Assembly: GCA_027574665.1 (NCBI GenBank)
Contig: CM050648.1
Span: forward strand, 137,144,175 to 137,208,174
Direction of reading: 5' to 3'
Length of the DNA: 64,000 bases
Origin: Rhynochetos jubatus
Taxonomy: Eukaryota > Chordata > Aves > Eurypygiformes > Rhynochetidae
The notes below the pieces were generated by a model. The model searched no databases and was not told where the DNA came from. It worked only from the letters and a program-made list of their open reading frames with translations. Shown here piece by piece: positions 22,801 through 35,596 of this stretch. The translations under genes were made by a program, and so were the position numbers. Within the stretch, counting starts at the first letter, position 1; each line of letters opens with the position of its first letter.

Positions 22801-25800
22801 GCAGTTTCCCGTATTTCCAACTGTCGGTATAATGCAGTTATTTGAAAATGCTTGTAGGAAAGCCCTGGAGCTTTCCTGTAAAGATAAGTTCACGTTATTA
22901 CAAATCACCGGTGCTGCCGATTAAACCCCTGGTCTGACGTTCCCGTACCGTGTGGTTGTGACAATTCCACCTTCGACTGGAATTTTTCTCTCCAGTAACA
23001 GTGAATTGTTTCATTGATTTCACCACGGACCGTTACGCCGTCACTTCAGAGGACAAACCGTAATCCAGCGGGAAGATGCGTAAGTTTGGAATAAAAGCTC
23101 AACCTACAGCAATAAGCATTTTAAAAGTGGCGCTTCACAGCAAAGGCCCGGCGGTGTCCTGGGTTACAGCGGCAGTAGATGCCGGGAGGGAGGTCCGAGG
23201 AACGTAACACAGGTGTAGTAACCGTGTGTGCTCCTGACAAACCACGAGCTAAAAACCACTTGAACTTACAGATAACCCGATGGTTTTTGTGCTCCTGTTC
23301 CTGGTGGTCTCCATGTGCTGCCTCCAAGCAAAGGGGCTGGATAAAATGAGCAAACCCAGGGAAGAGCAGTCTCATCATCCAGTGCCTCTGGAGTTGAAAT
23401 AGTGTCTTATTTTAAGCAGAAGAATTTGAAAGACGCTTAACTGTTCTTTTTTAGCTTTCTAAGAACGCGTTAACCTGTGGTGCAAACACTGGGATCTCAC
23501 TCCAGCGACAACTGGGAACAGAACCTGTGTCAGTGCTGTGAATCCTGTACGTATCCGTGCACAGAAGCCACGTGCAGGGCACTAATCGCCCGTTGCGAGT
23601 TCATCCTCACCTACGAGTGCCGTTGACACCTGGTAGTGGCTGTGGCTGAGCCGGTAAGATGTTTATTGCGGGGGAGAAAGATGGTTGTTGGTTTTCGCTT
23701 ATGTGTGTTGAGCACTTGGAACTGTGTGTTCTGAGACTTGGATCTAACATCGGCGCGGAGTGGCTGTGGTTATGGTTGCTGTGGGAACCACGGCGTTGAA
23801 TTTCAAGGCACAGAAGTGTTGCAGTTCTCAGTCATCCCGTTAATACCCTTATGTTATCCTTTAATAATATCCTTATGAAATTCAGGGCGTAAAAGCAAAA
23901 TACTCGTACAGTTCGTGTTTCCTTCTAGTTGCTGATCACGCTGAAAATATCGGGTGAATAAATGCTCAAATATCTCACCATGAAAGGAATTCTGTAGGGC
24001 ATATGGGGCTGCAAAATCGGAAAGGGAGGCGCTGCTGGTGATCGCATCGCCCGGTTTTCAATCCTTTGCCTGTCTCGAGGTGAAGTCCTGTTTGCTTGGG
24101 GCGTCTCTCACCAAGACCTCGGCACAAGCACTGTCGCCGAACACAAACAGCAAAGCCTTTTTAAGCGTCTGATTATTTCCCTCCCGCCTTACCCAGCCGG
24201 AAGGCACAAAGCGAAGTGCTTTCACACGTGTTTCCTTGTAGGTGGAAAAAACACCCGGCCTGGGGACACTTGGAAGTGTCGTCCTTCTCTGCGGTGCCAG
24301 CGGGAGCGTGGGGCGGCTGCTGAAAAGCCAGAGGCTGCCAGGGAGGGAGGGAAGGAAGGGGGGTGGGTGGATGGATGGATGGATGGATGGATGGATGGAT
24401 GGGTGGATGGATGTCGTGCTGCAAGGAAAGGCGAGCTGCAGAGGGACGTTGCAGTGTCTGCAGTGGCCACAGGATGTCTCCCAAACGTAGAAACGCGACT
24501 TTGGTTGGTGTTGAGCTAGAATATTTTTAGGAAAGAGCTCCAAGGACCGCTTGTTCTGTGCGGAGCGGCAATTTCACGTTGGTTATCGGTGTTACCATCC
24601 TCTTGGACAACGTTGACCTACTGTGAAAAGCATCGGGGAGAAGTGCACCACAAGATACTGGCGGAAGTTGCATATTTTTCAGGTTGAAAAAGAGCCTAAT
24701 GCTGCATTTAACTTTCCACTTTATGTTTTCAGAGCTGAGGTGGAGTTAAGGGATCTTTAGCTTTGCCGTGGAAAACCTGTAGGACTGCAAACCCCTTTTT
24801 CCACTTCTTAGCCAAGGCTTCTTCCATCTCCTTCCCTCGAAAATGACCGTGTCGGGCAGCAGGCTTTTCTGCTGAGAAGGGCAGAAGAAATACTGAATAT
24901 TAAAATTCACTTCCAGCTTTTTAAAGAGTAAGAATGTCTGTTTTCCTCTTCGGAAATTTAATTACTGAAGCTGTTTTGCTCTTCATCCTTTAGTAATCAG
25001 TCTAATCAAGGCTGTAAATTGCAGCCAGCCTTTTCTAAAATATTCTGGGATCACTTGCCATTTATATTTCACTGTATTAAATCACTGCAGAGCTTTATGC
25101 CTGGCATTTCCCATGCCTGCAGTCTGTTTTAATCCTCAAACAAATCTTGTCGCTTGTGCTTTAGGCAGGCAAGAAGTGAAACTTCCTTATTTGCTCAAGA
25201 TTTTTTTTCAAATCACGTATTTTGCTGCAGCTTTCACTTTTACTGGAATCAAAGTTTTGTCACTGCGAGGTTAATTTTGGCTGGTGCTAATGTTTATCGC
25301 TGGGATATTTGGATTCGGCGAATGCAAGTGGAAAAACTCTTTATTTTGGTCCATCTGAGACTTCTCCATCTTCTTTCTGCGAAGGAGCCCTGCGACCTGT
25401 CCCCCCTGCGTCCCGCAGCTGCTGGCCCCACCAGCCGCTGCCGAGCCCTTTCTGCGCCTCCCGAGGCAATGCCCTAGAAGCGTTGGTTGCGGTGGGAGTC
25501 CAGGCGGGCGCGGGGCTCATCGTTCTGTGCGTGGCGGTGCCGTGGGAGCAAGAAGAGCAGAATTTTGCTGTCAAAGTCCTGTTCCTCATCACTGACCTGG
25601 GAGCAGCCACCACAGCCAATTTGTTGGGCCAGATCCATACGTTTTAGTGGGTTTATCTAACTGACCCCTTTATGAACCTCTTCATCCCTGGCATTAAAAA
25701 CTTGTGGCTTTCTCCTTATCTCCAGAGATGAGCCTTGGCTGAACCCTTCCAGCTGAAAGCTGCTTGAGCTAAAGTCTGGATTCAAGGGACAGTCCCTTTT

Positions 25801-27558
25801 TGAGGTCTCCCGTGGTGTCAGAGCGCCGTGAATCTCTCCAGGCGAGTCTGTAAGTGCTTTTCTAGCTGGGGAAAGAGTAGGAGTGATCCAGCCCGCCCGA
25901 AGCACCTCGGCGCGGCTCTGTGGTACAGAGGTGGCAAAGGGATCGCTGTGGTGGTGAGTTGCTGAGGTGATTCTTCCTACCTGGAAGACAGTTTCGCTCG
26001 AGGGTGTGCAAGGCTGTAACGAAGGGTTGGATTCGCAGCGGTCCGTGGGGTATGGAGGAAGGAGAGTCATTTCCTCTGGATTACTTCAGCTTCTAGGTGC
26101 TTTCCAGACTTCCCCTTACGGCACAAAACACCCCGCTGGAACGCACCCTTCATCGGGGGTGTTGTGTAACGCGCGTGGGGCCGGCACAGCAGCGGGCAGT
26201 GTGTCCCACAGCAGAATTCCCCAGCAAGGAGCTGCGCGGGCTCCGTGCCAACGGAACGAGCAGGACCGCCGCTGTGGCCCGGGAAGCAGCCTGCTCGTGC
26301 TGCCAGGCTCCATAAGCAGGAGGAAGAGCTTGTCCTGGCCATGGCACTGCAGGGAACCACATCCATTTCTTTCACCCCGGTGGGCCTTCGGTTCCGCTTA
26401 GAAACGGTGCGAGGAGCACTGCAGGGTGCAAAGGGAGAGGCGGTGGGAGCTTACAGGCGGCAGGAGCTCGGTGAGCAGCACCTCAGGTGCCCTGGTTGGG
26501 GTGCATTTGTGGCTGTACCGTTTCCAGTACCATCTCACGCTGTACTGGTTGGTGCAGACAGCTCTTGGGGTAAAGCTGCAGCTCACGGAGCTGCGTGGAC
26601 AGGCCTGTTCCTCCTCTGAGCTCAGTTCTCAAGCAGCTTGCAGGGACGTTGACCTCCCACCCTGGATGAAGCTAGTTTGCAGGCTCAGCAGCGGCAGGGA
26701 GGAGAGATGGAGTGGAGAGGAGCACAGGCACTCGTACACAGCGCGTGGCTACATAAGGCTTGTTTCTCTGGGAAACCAGCCTAAAACCGTGACAAGTTCA
26801 CAGCGGGGACCAGATCTGCCGATCGGGAAGCAGCTCTCCTTAAAAGGTCACTTTTCAGGTCAGAGCGCTGCTCCGGAGGGAGTCCTGATGGGATAGGGAT
26901 GAATTCTGCTGTGCACAAAAGGGAGCTGAGCTCTAGTTTGGGCACCTAACAACTTGGGTGACTTAAAATACCAAAGATTCTGCCCAATTCTCTTCCTATT
27001 GCTGACATGACGAGCCTGGCCTGTCAGGGTGTGTTTCATGTGAGGCAAGACAGGTTTTTTTTTTCCTGACTATTTTACATTGGGCTAATTCTGAAGGAGC
27101 AGGGAAACGTGGAACCACCTTTCCAAAGCGCTAACAGCAAAGGCAGTGACAACAGCATTTGTCAAGGATAAAAATAAAAAGGAGGGATGAGAGCCAAGGC
27201 TTATGGGGACACACGCTGTTTGTTTAACCAGCATCCAGCAGCATCTCTCATCAACCTCCTGTTACCTCCGCCTTGCCCTCCCCTTCTGTCCTGCGACACC
27301 GTGTGAGAATAAAGAATGTTTCCTCCGTGCCTCGTTTTGTCGCTCGGGTGATGCCTTTTTCCAATTCTCTGTCTCAGAAGCGGTAGCGTTCAGCATGTCA
27401 CAGCAAAGCGGAGTTTGGGGAAGGAAGGGGGTGAGAACAAGTCCTAAATTTGGACTGAACCAAAGATAGACGTGTTGCTAAATGGAAAACCCAAAGCCTG
27501 TAAGTAAAGCTCTGGATCAGCAGGGTGTTTTGTTGGAATGTGTGGTTGTGCTGACTGT
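19881..27558. other. Intergenic DNA, MARK3 side
   Basis: No gene was recognised. G+C rises irregularly after 20 kb. Short open frames such as 20275-20571 and 21592-21918 show no domain. Notable parts are a GGAT array near 24362-24413 and an AT-rich, TAAT-containing island at about 24890-25240 that contrasts with its GC-rich surroundings. The frames at 24058-24543 on the minus strand are open only because the array has no stop codon in those frames. Confidence 0.7.
24362..24413 (+). repeat. (GGAT)n tetranucleotide array
   Basis: About twelve nearly perfect GGAT units with two GGGT variant units, preceded by a G/A-rich tract (gggagggagggaaggaagg). This is a typical polymorphic microsatellite. 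It produces spurious His-Pro-Ser-Ile repeats on the minus strand. Confidence 0.97.
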
Positions 27559-27850
27559 AGAATCACAGGATGGTTTGGGTTGGAAGGGACCTTAAAGACC
27601 ATCCAGTTCCAACCCCCCTGCCATGGGCAGGGACACCCTCCACTAGACCAGGTTGCTCCAAGCCTCATCCAGCCTGGCCTTGGACACTTCCAGGGATGGG
27701 GCACCCACAGCTTCCCTGGGCAACCTGCTCCAGTGCCTCCCCACCCTCTCCAGGAAGAACTTCTTCCTTGTATCTGATCTAAATCTCCCTGCTTTCAATT
27801 TAAACCCATTCCCCCTTGTCCTGTCACTACAGGCCCTTGTAAAAATCCCT
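27559..27850 (-). mobile_element. CR1 LINE 3' end fragment
   Basis: The block reads (plus strand) gaatcacaggatggtttggg, then a long stretch including ttggaagggacc, gttccaacccccctgcc, aggttgctccaagcc, cacttccagggatgggg and cccccttgtcctgtcacta. It is the reverse complement of the well-known 3' end of avian CR1 retrotransposons, so the element points to the minus strand. It is strongly 5'-truncated, as most CR1 copies are; only the last ~290 bp remain and no reverse transcriptase is encoded. It looks comparatively little diverged. The open frames through it (e.g. 27653-28225) are artefacts. Confidence 0.95.
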
Positions 27851-28611
27851 ATGTGTATGTGTTGCCCTCGCTGCTGTGACGTGCCCGTTCAGTTACGGCG
27901 CGGGGACGTGCAGAGCGTGGTGGAGTCGCCTCTTCCGCGGCACCGGCTGGATGCAGAGAAATGGGGGGTTGGGCTGCTAAATTCACTTGTGGTAAGTAAC
28001 CCTGTGGGTAGAGCGTTGCAGAAGTTGGAGGTGAAATTCTGGCCCCTGAAGGGGTCTGATGTCCCCCTCCGCTCTCCCGCAAGGGCTGGGTGGGACACTG
28101 CTGGGGCTTTCCTTTCTCCTGCTGGCAGTGCTCGACCTTTGCAGTTTATTAGAGCAAGAAGCGTACGCCTGGAGACAGAAAACAGCGATGTCTTGCCCTC
28201 ACTTAGCAAGTCTGAGCAACGCTAGCTGTAGCACTTAGCTAGTCAGAGCTCCAGAGAAACCCGCTTCCACACCGCTTTACCCTGCAGAGCCCCATCCCTC
28301 AAGTGAGAGAACCCGATTCAGTTTGAAAGCGGCTTCCCACAGAATATAGGAAGAGAAGTAAGGAAGTGGGAGTGGGGCAAGGGGTGCTGTTCCATCTCTG
28401 CCACGTGTGCAGTATTGCTTTTCCAACGGCTCAAACCCTTTTACCAAGGCCTGCTCAGGTTTGCTATGACATCCCAATCTTTAGGGAACCCTTAGCAGGG
28501 GCTGGGGTGCCCTCAGCCCGGCCTGAGCATCCTGCAGCCTGCCAGGGGGTCACATCCAGGAACTTCCACTTCTGTGTCCAACAGCAACTCTTGGAAACGC
28601 TGCTGACAGTC
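27851..28611. other. Unannotated spacer between two CR1 ends
   Basis: GC-rich single-copy-looking DNA. The part just before 28612 (about 28480-28611) may be degraded CR1 body belonging to the downstream fragment, but I could not align it confidently. No gene was recognised. Confidence 0.6.
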
Positions 28612-28680
28612 CTTTCAAGTTGGATTTGATGACCTTAACGGTCTTTTCCAACCTAAAAGATTCTGTGAGTCTATAATTCT
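28612..28680 (+). mobile_element. CR1 LINE 3' terminal remnant
   Basis: The words gatttgatgaccttaacgg and cttttccaacctaaa, then ttctgtgagtctataattct, match the terminal segment of CR1 elements, including a degenerate ATTCTATG-type 8-bp tail. It points to the plus strand, opposite to the copy at 27559-27850. It is short and diverged. Confidence 0.85.
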
Positions 28681-31600
28681 AAAGGAAACAACTCTGGAGA
28701 TGATTCTGTAGGATACAACAAACTGAGTGTGCGAGGTCGGCGCCCGTCGCTGTAACTCGCCTTTAGTTGCCGTGTGGACAAGTGTTTGGCATCTCCAAAC
28801 GTGGGGCGTGCTGGCAGCGACCTGCTGGGCGGTATTGGCCATGCTGAAGTGACTCTGCTAGAGGAGGGTTTTGTGGGTGCCCTGCCAGCTGCTGCAGAAC
28901 ACCACGGAGGGGACAGGCTCTATAGGTATGTATAAGGGCCATGCAGGAGAGAGGGCACCCCCAGTGCTGATAGTGACTCCCTCAGCTGGAGTCCCTGACG
29001 TTCATGCTCACACCAAGCTGAAAGAAGAGCTAAACCTCTTCTCCAAGCGGCGCCTGACCCCCGCCCGGCTGCAGAGCACCCTCCAGCCTGACGTCTGCTG
29101 CGAGGGAGACGGGCCGAGGCGCAGGCAGCTCCTGCAGCAAAGACCCTCTCGGTGCAGCTTCGGGGCACCCCCGCCAGCTCTCTGCTGCTCCGATGAAGGG
29201 CTTGTGCCCATCTGGAAATCGGGGTGCGCGCACGGAAGATGCAGTCGCGGCCGATCTGAGGTCCCAAACCAGTCCTTCAGGCCGTAGCGTAGCGAGTCTT
29301 CTGTGCTCGTGGGTTGTGCAACTCGCTGTCGTGCCCCTAAAGGGCGTGTAACCACCTTTACCCAGGCTTCTGGGGCAGACAGCAAGGGAAGGGAGGTGTT
29401 AAACCCAGCAGGAGCGAGAACACAGCCCTGCTCAGCCTCGATGCCACCAGAGACAGAAAGGCCTGCCAGCAATCCCACTCACCAGCTGCCGTGTGGAAGA
29501 GCCTGGAGTGGGCTGGGATTCAGGAAAAGGTACCAAAATCTGTCTTTGCAGGTGACGGGGTCCCTAACTAGGCCATCTCCCGAAGCAGGAGACGGAAATG
29601 AGCAGGCATGGAGCCACGTTCAGAGGGAAGGCTGGAGCGATCGGATCTCTGCTTCTAGTCTGTTTTCACGTAGGTAGAATAGATCATTGGATTTGAAAAT
29701 GGAGCAGCAGCACTTCCCTCCCAGGCATTGCTGGAGGATTGGGTCAGTTTTTAGGACAGTTGCTTGTTCCTCCTCCCCCTCTAGCCCTTATAACAGGGAC
29801 CCCCTTGGTGCCGCATCCCTCCGGGCAATCCCCGTACAACCAGTGCACAGTCACCAGTGGTCACCACCACTGCCCGCCCCCAGTGAGGGTCCAGCCTGGC
29901 AGCTGTCTGGGAGAACCAGCCGGAAAGAACATCACCCACTGGCACGTCCTCCTCTAGCTGTGGTTTTCCACGGAACAGCTCCCCAGTCGGCTGCAGACTC
30001 GCCCTGTATCGTAGCAACCATGGCTGGCGGGGGTGGGTGCTGCCCCAGGACAGGGGCGAGCTGGAGGGTGAAGGACAAACTAGTGCCTAATCATAACAAA
30101 AACCTCTTCCTACCTCGGCTGGTTTCGTTTCTCTTTTCTGGCCCGAATCCAGGCTGGATTGGGGACAGGACACTTCCTAGCCCTGGTTTCATGTCTAGTT
30201 GCTAGACCAACTTCTCCTTTGGCAGGCTGGATGCTCCTCGGAAGGACCTTGCGCCTGGGCCAGGCTACCCCTGTGTGAAAGAGGAAGGGAAGATCCTGGC
30301 CGCACAGGCGGGGAGCGATGCTGCTTGTGCAAGTGTCTGTCACAAGGCAGGACGCGTACGAGTCAGGCGTTCCCTAGTCTCCAGCCGGATCTCTTGCCGG
30401 CCGCCGCGATGAGTGTGGGTAGGCTGATGGGCAGGACAACAAAAGCTCCCTGTTGGTAGATGTAAGCAGAGTAGTTTGAGAAGGTCCCAAATTTTCTCCT
30501 CGGCAAAGGAAAGCGGTGATTTTTCACACAGTTGTGAGAACTTCGCTGAAGTTTTCTCTCCTGGAGAAGGGAGAAGGGTTCAGAGCATCCAAGGACAACG
30601 TCAGGGGGACCTTCAAGCCTGTGTTACAGTTACAGAGCTCAGCAAAGAACTAGGAAGAGGCAGAATTCATCAACCCCAGGGCCATTTGTCCTGTGCACAA
30701 GCTGTCCTTTTTGGAGGTCACAAATACCCACAGTAAACGCAGGCAGACGGTCACCAGTTGCATTTCCGGGGAGCCAGAAAGCCCCTCGAATCCTCACTGT
30801 AAGGAGACGGTATCTGTTTGAGGCAGCACTGAAAAGGGCTGTTCATCTCCTTGGGATTCCCTGGCCACGCCGGAGCGTGGCTGACTGTCGGCTGGACCAG
30901 AGATGTCCTGTGCACATCCCAGGCAGGGAGCTGGGGGTGTCTGCTGAAGCCTCCCCGGAGGGGTAACTCTGACCCTCTCGCCACCACCGCTGAAGCTTCC
31001 TTCAAGCTGTTTCACGGGTCCCTTAGCCAGCAGCAACCCAGAAAAACCTCGAGCGTTGGCTCTTGCTTAGGCTGTCACATGCCTGCATCCAGGCACAGTT
31101 TTCTCCCTTGGCAGGGAAGGAGCGAAGCCGCCCTCTGGTACGGTGCTAGCCAAGAGCACTGCCGCTTTCCCTCCTGCCCCAGCCCGCGCGGTTCCCAGGC
31201 TGGCTGCCGGCGGGACGTGCCTCCTGCCCTGGCCACGGCCATGGTCCCGCTCTCTTGGGCAGCTCCTCCCCGTGTGTGACGGCCACAATGTCCCCAGGGG
31301 GGGCTAAGGAAGGAGCACTTGTTACCAGTGAGGACAGGTCTCTGGGATGCCTTTTGAAGCCTCTGAGACGCGGGAGCAGGCAGGGATGAAGTAACGTGTT
31401 CCCAGAGCAGGAATGCAGCGGAAGTCTGGAGGAAAAAGGGTTATGGAAATAACAACAACAGTGACAATCAGAAAAGGTGGGATCGAGCTCAACACAAAGA
31501 CAACGCGTTGGCTGACTCAGGCATCTGTTTCCGTGGAAAAAGTCGTCTGCTGCTGTGATGAGCCCGCGCCCCTCCTTGCCTCTGGGGAGCCGGGAGGAGG

Positions 31601-34600
31601 AGGCAGGAGGGATGTGGCGCAGCCAGACCTGGCTGGGCCTGAGCTGCAGGCAGAGCTCAATGCCTCGGTGTGTGCGTAGGAAGGAGCAAGGGATGCTACG
31701 TTTTCCCTGTTCACTGCTCTGGGCGAATGGCAGCTACGGCTTTTGGGAGCCTCTGGGCCAAACTGAGCCACAGTGGGGTCAACAGAAACCAGAAGGGTTG
31801 GCAAGAAACAGCACGTCAAGTCTGGCCCCATTCCGTCTGGTGGGCTCTGAGGTGACAGGATGGACCATTTGTGGTTTAAAACAGGTCAGCCCCGAACAGC
31901 AGCAGCTCTTGGTGGCCCTGGGTTTGTGGCATGCAGATGGATGGTTTGGACGTACAGCTCCAAAGGGGAGCGGAGACCCGCTGCTGTGCGGTCAGCCTGG
32001 GTTTGGAGAGGGATGCAGTCGGAGGTCAGCAAATCCTGGACAGCCAAGGGCTGTGCCCTGCCTGCTGGCACCGTTTGGTCATGGCTGGTGATGATGGCAG
32101 CCTTCTCTGCCTGCCACGTGTCCCTGTGCCCGGCCCAAATCCAGATGAGTGCGGGGATTCCCAACGGTGGGTGCACTCGTGTGCTGCGGCCCCGCTTGCT
32201 GCAAGCAGTGCGGTCCCCTGCGGCCAGCTCCTCGCGTCCGGTGCTGCTGAGCTGCCCACACTCCCCTGCGATGGAGGTTGTCCTGCAGGACCCCCTGGGG
32301 CCAGGGCCATTGTCCCCCTGCCCTGGGCTGGCTTCTTGTCACCTGCTCAGGCTTCAATAGCATCACTCAGACCCGCAGGACTTGCAGGCCCCCACCGGCG
32401 CTGAACACCACCTGAGGGTGGGGGCTCGGTTCCCAGGACCCAGCAGCTCTGCTGGAAACACACCTGGCTGCAACGGGAACACCCTGCTGTGTTTCGGAGC
32501 TGCACCCTTCAGGAAAATGTGAGCATCCCCAAAGAGACCTGAGGTCCTAACGAGGCTCCCCAAGGATTTCTGCTGGGTAGCAGCTCCCGGCCTGCGCGAA
32601 CGTCAGCCCGGCCAGAGATTAAACAATATCCTTTAATAGGAACAGACGGGCACCCGTTCCGAGCGCGCGGAGAGGAGAGCATTCCCCATTCAGAGCTCGC
32701 ACGAGGGCTGCGGGGGACTGGGATGCCCTGATTTGGAAGTCTCTTGCTCGACCCAACTACTCGAAAGGCGGCTGTTTCCTGCGCTTGGGCCAAGGGAGAT
32801 TTTTTATTTAGACGATTCCTCGCCTGCTCAGCGTGGAGGGGAAGTCGAGAGACGCCAGCTCGCGCTCCTGGCCCCCGCCGAACGTGACTTTGACCTACAG
32901 CAGACACGGGAGTTACTCCTGGCTCGTCAGAGCCCCCTTGGCGTGTGGGGCCGGGGCTCGCTGTCGCTGCCATTTATGGGGCTCCAGCCATCGCCCTGAT
33001 TAGATAGCGCTCGCCTGGCATAGGGGCAGCTCTCCCTCCGGTGCCTCGCACGTTGCCTTGCTCCTCAAAGGCCACCGCAGGGTCCTGCCGGGGGGAGCCC
33101 CCCGGAAAGGGCTGCAGAAACACTCGCCAGTGTAAACAGTTTAAAAATAAGCTGAGCAAACAGCCAAGCTGGAAGGCATCGCTCCTGTTTCCATGAGAAC
33201 GAGGGAACACAGCATGCCAGGGCAGTGCCGCTCCAGCCTCAGCTGTCCGACCCCCGTTCAGCCTGCAAGGACGTTTCTCCCTCTTTTCCCCTGCTTTTAC
33301 CCCCTTTCCTCACTGGGACTCTTTCGGGTGTACCCTCTCCATGGTCCCTAGAGCCTTCCTGGAGTGGCAACGCCCCATCCTGCCACCAGCACCCCAGAAT
33401 GTGGGGCGTGAAGGGTCCCCCGCCCCAAAATGGCCAAAACTTGGAGGACAAAGCCCAGCACCTAGAACAAGGAGCCGGAGCCGACGGGCTGTGGACCCAG
33501 AGCCGGCCCCATCTAGCGTGGGGTTTCACTGCCGCTGGCACTGGGGTTGGTGCAAGGGTCTGCCCTGAGCCCCTTCGGTGCCCTCCCCGCTCTGGTGGGA
33601 GGTGAGCTGGGGGGAACACCAGGGCTGGGAGTCAACCACGGGGCTCTTCACCTCCAATAATGTGCTTTTTAGAGTCTTTTCCATTCCCAAGAGAAGTTAT
33701 GCAGGAATTTTCTATTTCTGCAGGAGAGGCAGCGGGGAGAGGAAAGGTTGAGCTCTCTTGAGACCTTTGTACGTTTTATTTTTACTTTTGTTGTTGTTGG
33801 GGGCTTTTTTAATCTTAAGGAAGGAACAGACTAAAAGGGGCATAAATAAAATCCAGCTAGTTGGGACAAAAACATTTGGTTGAAATCCTTGCCCAGGGCT
33901 GTGCGTGAGTTTGTACGTGAGAGACACGCTCAGCTAAGGGAGGATTTTGCGTCTCAAAACAGGATTTTTATTTTCTATGTTCCATCTGGAGAAGAAGAGC
34001 AGCGACCAGGTTAACCCTCAGCTCTGACAAGCGCGAGCGGGAAGGCAGAGGACCATGTCCAGGCGCTGCTTTGACTGCCCTGTCCCCACCCTCAGCAAAG
34101 CTGCTTCCTCCACACCGTGACACGGGGCTAACGATACTCTCCGAGGGTGGGTTAAAAGCCTGCATGAGGCTTGGCTAAACGCAACGTCACACAAACACGG
34201 TTAGCACTAAGCCTGGCTTAAGCTGAAGGAGCAATCTTGGGTTTGTTTCCAAGCCACAGTTTGGGATTTCACTGTTGTTGATGTCCCCAAAGCCCAGGCC
34301 TGGTGGGGTCCTTCTCCTGGATTAGCATTGTGTCCCACCCCAGGGGGTACCTTGGAAAGGAAAGACAATTCTGACAAGCTTTTAGCTGCTTCTAAAATAT
34401 GCTGTAGCTGCAGGCTTCATGCAGAGCCTAAGAGCCACCGCTTAGAAGAAATATGAATGCATTTCATTTTCTTGTCTTGTTTTCCAAAGACCTCACAGTC
34501 TCAGTGTGGCTGGTTAATAGCCCCTCTCCACAGGTCACCTTTTCTGAGAGGCTCATTTCCAGGTCCCAGAACATCTCCTCCAACAGCTCGTTCAGGAACG

Positions 34601-35388
34601 GCAGCCACTCGGCCACGGCCACTGTGTCCCGAGTGCCGGCGTGAGCTCGGGCTAACCGGGGCAGCTGGCTCCCTGCTGCCCTTCGCAATTACCTCTGCCG
34701 GCGCTCCAGGGATTTTCTCAGCGGGGTGGACGGACAAGAAAGGACATGTTGGGAAATAGCAAACGGAGAATTACGTGCCGAGTTCAAAGATTAGCGCTTG
34801 GCTTATTAGGTTTCCCCCTAAGCTCAGTGTTAAGCAATGCTAAGTGACCCACACAACGATCAGGCAGGAGGATTAATGAAGGTTTAATGGTGGATGTTTG
34901 CGTTTGAAAGTGTCCTGGGGCTGAGATTGTTTCCCCCTTCACTGGTACCCACTGGAAGATGTTTCTCGGTATCTTAAACATTGTTTTACCTTCTTCCTAG
35001 CTTTATGAGTCTTTTTAATAGCTGTTCCCATGCCCATCCAGCCCCGAATAGCTCTTGGGTTAATAAAGGTATTTCACTGTTTCTCTGTGTCTTCTTGATA
35101 TGCTCATTCCCGACCCCTTGTAGATAACCTGAGACGTGGGTCTGGGGGTCCCTGCTCAGGGCTGCCTTTAACTGGGAGTAAATAGACTGCCGTGAAAGGC
35201 GCGTGAGCTGGGCATTTAAACAGACCCTACACGAGACGGTGGCTCACCGTAGCCGACGTTCTTGGTGGGGGCTTCGTTCTTGAACTCAGTGGTACGGAAA
35301 AATCTCAGCATGGCCACATCAACAGCAAGCAAAGTGGAAGTGGTCGTGAGAGAGGACGCGTGCAGGTACCCGGCAAGCAACGGCTGAG

Positions 35389-35419
35389 AGGGCACCAGGC
35401 TGAAAGGGCACCAGGCTGA
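35389..35419. repeat. 15-bp tandem duplication, period 16
   Basis: AGGGCACCAGGCTGA occurs twice, at 35389-35403 and 35405-35419, with one base between. It is a perfect recent-looking local duplication. Confidence 0.95.
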
Positions 35420-35570
35420 CTGCAGCCCTGTCAGTGCTGGCCTGGACACTGGTGATATAAAAGTCTTTGGAGAAGGTACGCCGGCCATCTGCTGTCTTAC
35501 GTCTCTTTGTGGGCTCCAGCTGACCCACCGCTCGGCCTCATTTCTCATAAATACTGCCTGGGGACTGATC

Positions 35571-35596
35571 CTTTATTCCTTGCATAAGGAATAAAG
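35571..35596. repeat. Perfect 11-bp-arm hairpin carrying poly(A) signals on both strands
   Basis: CTTTATTCCTT and its exact reverse complement AAGGAATAAAG flank a 4-base loop (GCAT). Because of the symmetry, AATAAA occurs on each strand. It could terminate convergent transcripts or simply be a chance palindrome; no flanking gene end is recognised. Confidence 0.9.

Noticed and set aside
24058-24543. Minus-strand frames with [10 protein letters not shown] repeats
   Set aside because: The repeat is the translation of the GGAT microsatellite; the flanks show no domain.
27653-28225. 190-codon plus-strand open frame
   Set aside because: Its first part is antisense to a CR1 LINE 3' end, and the remainder is GC-rich without homology.
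28871-33619. Many overlapping 100-180 codon frames on both strands
   Set aside because: GC-rich intergenic DNA yields such frames by chance. None has a recognised domain, consistent splice signals or single-strand preference.
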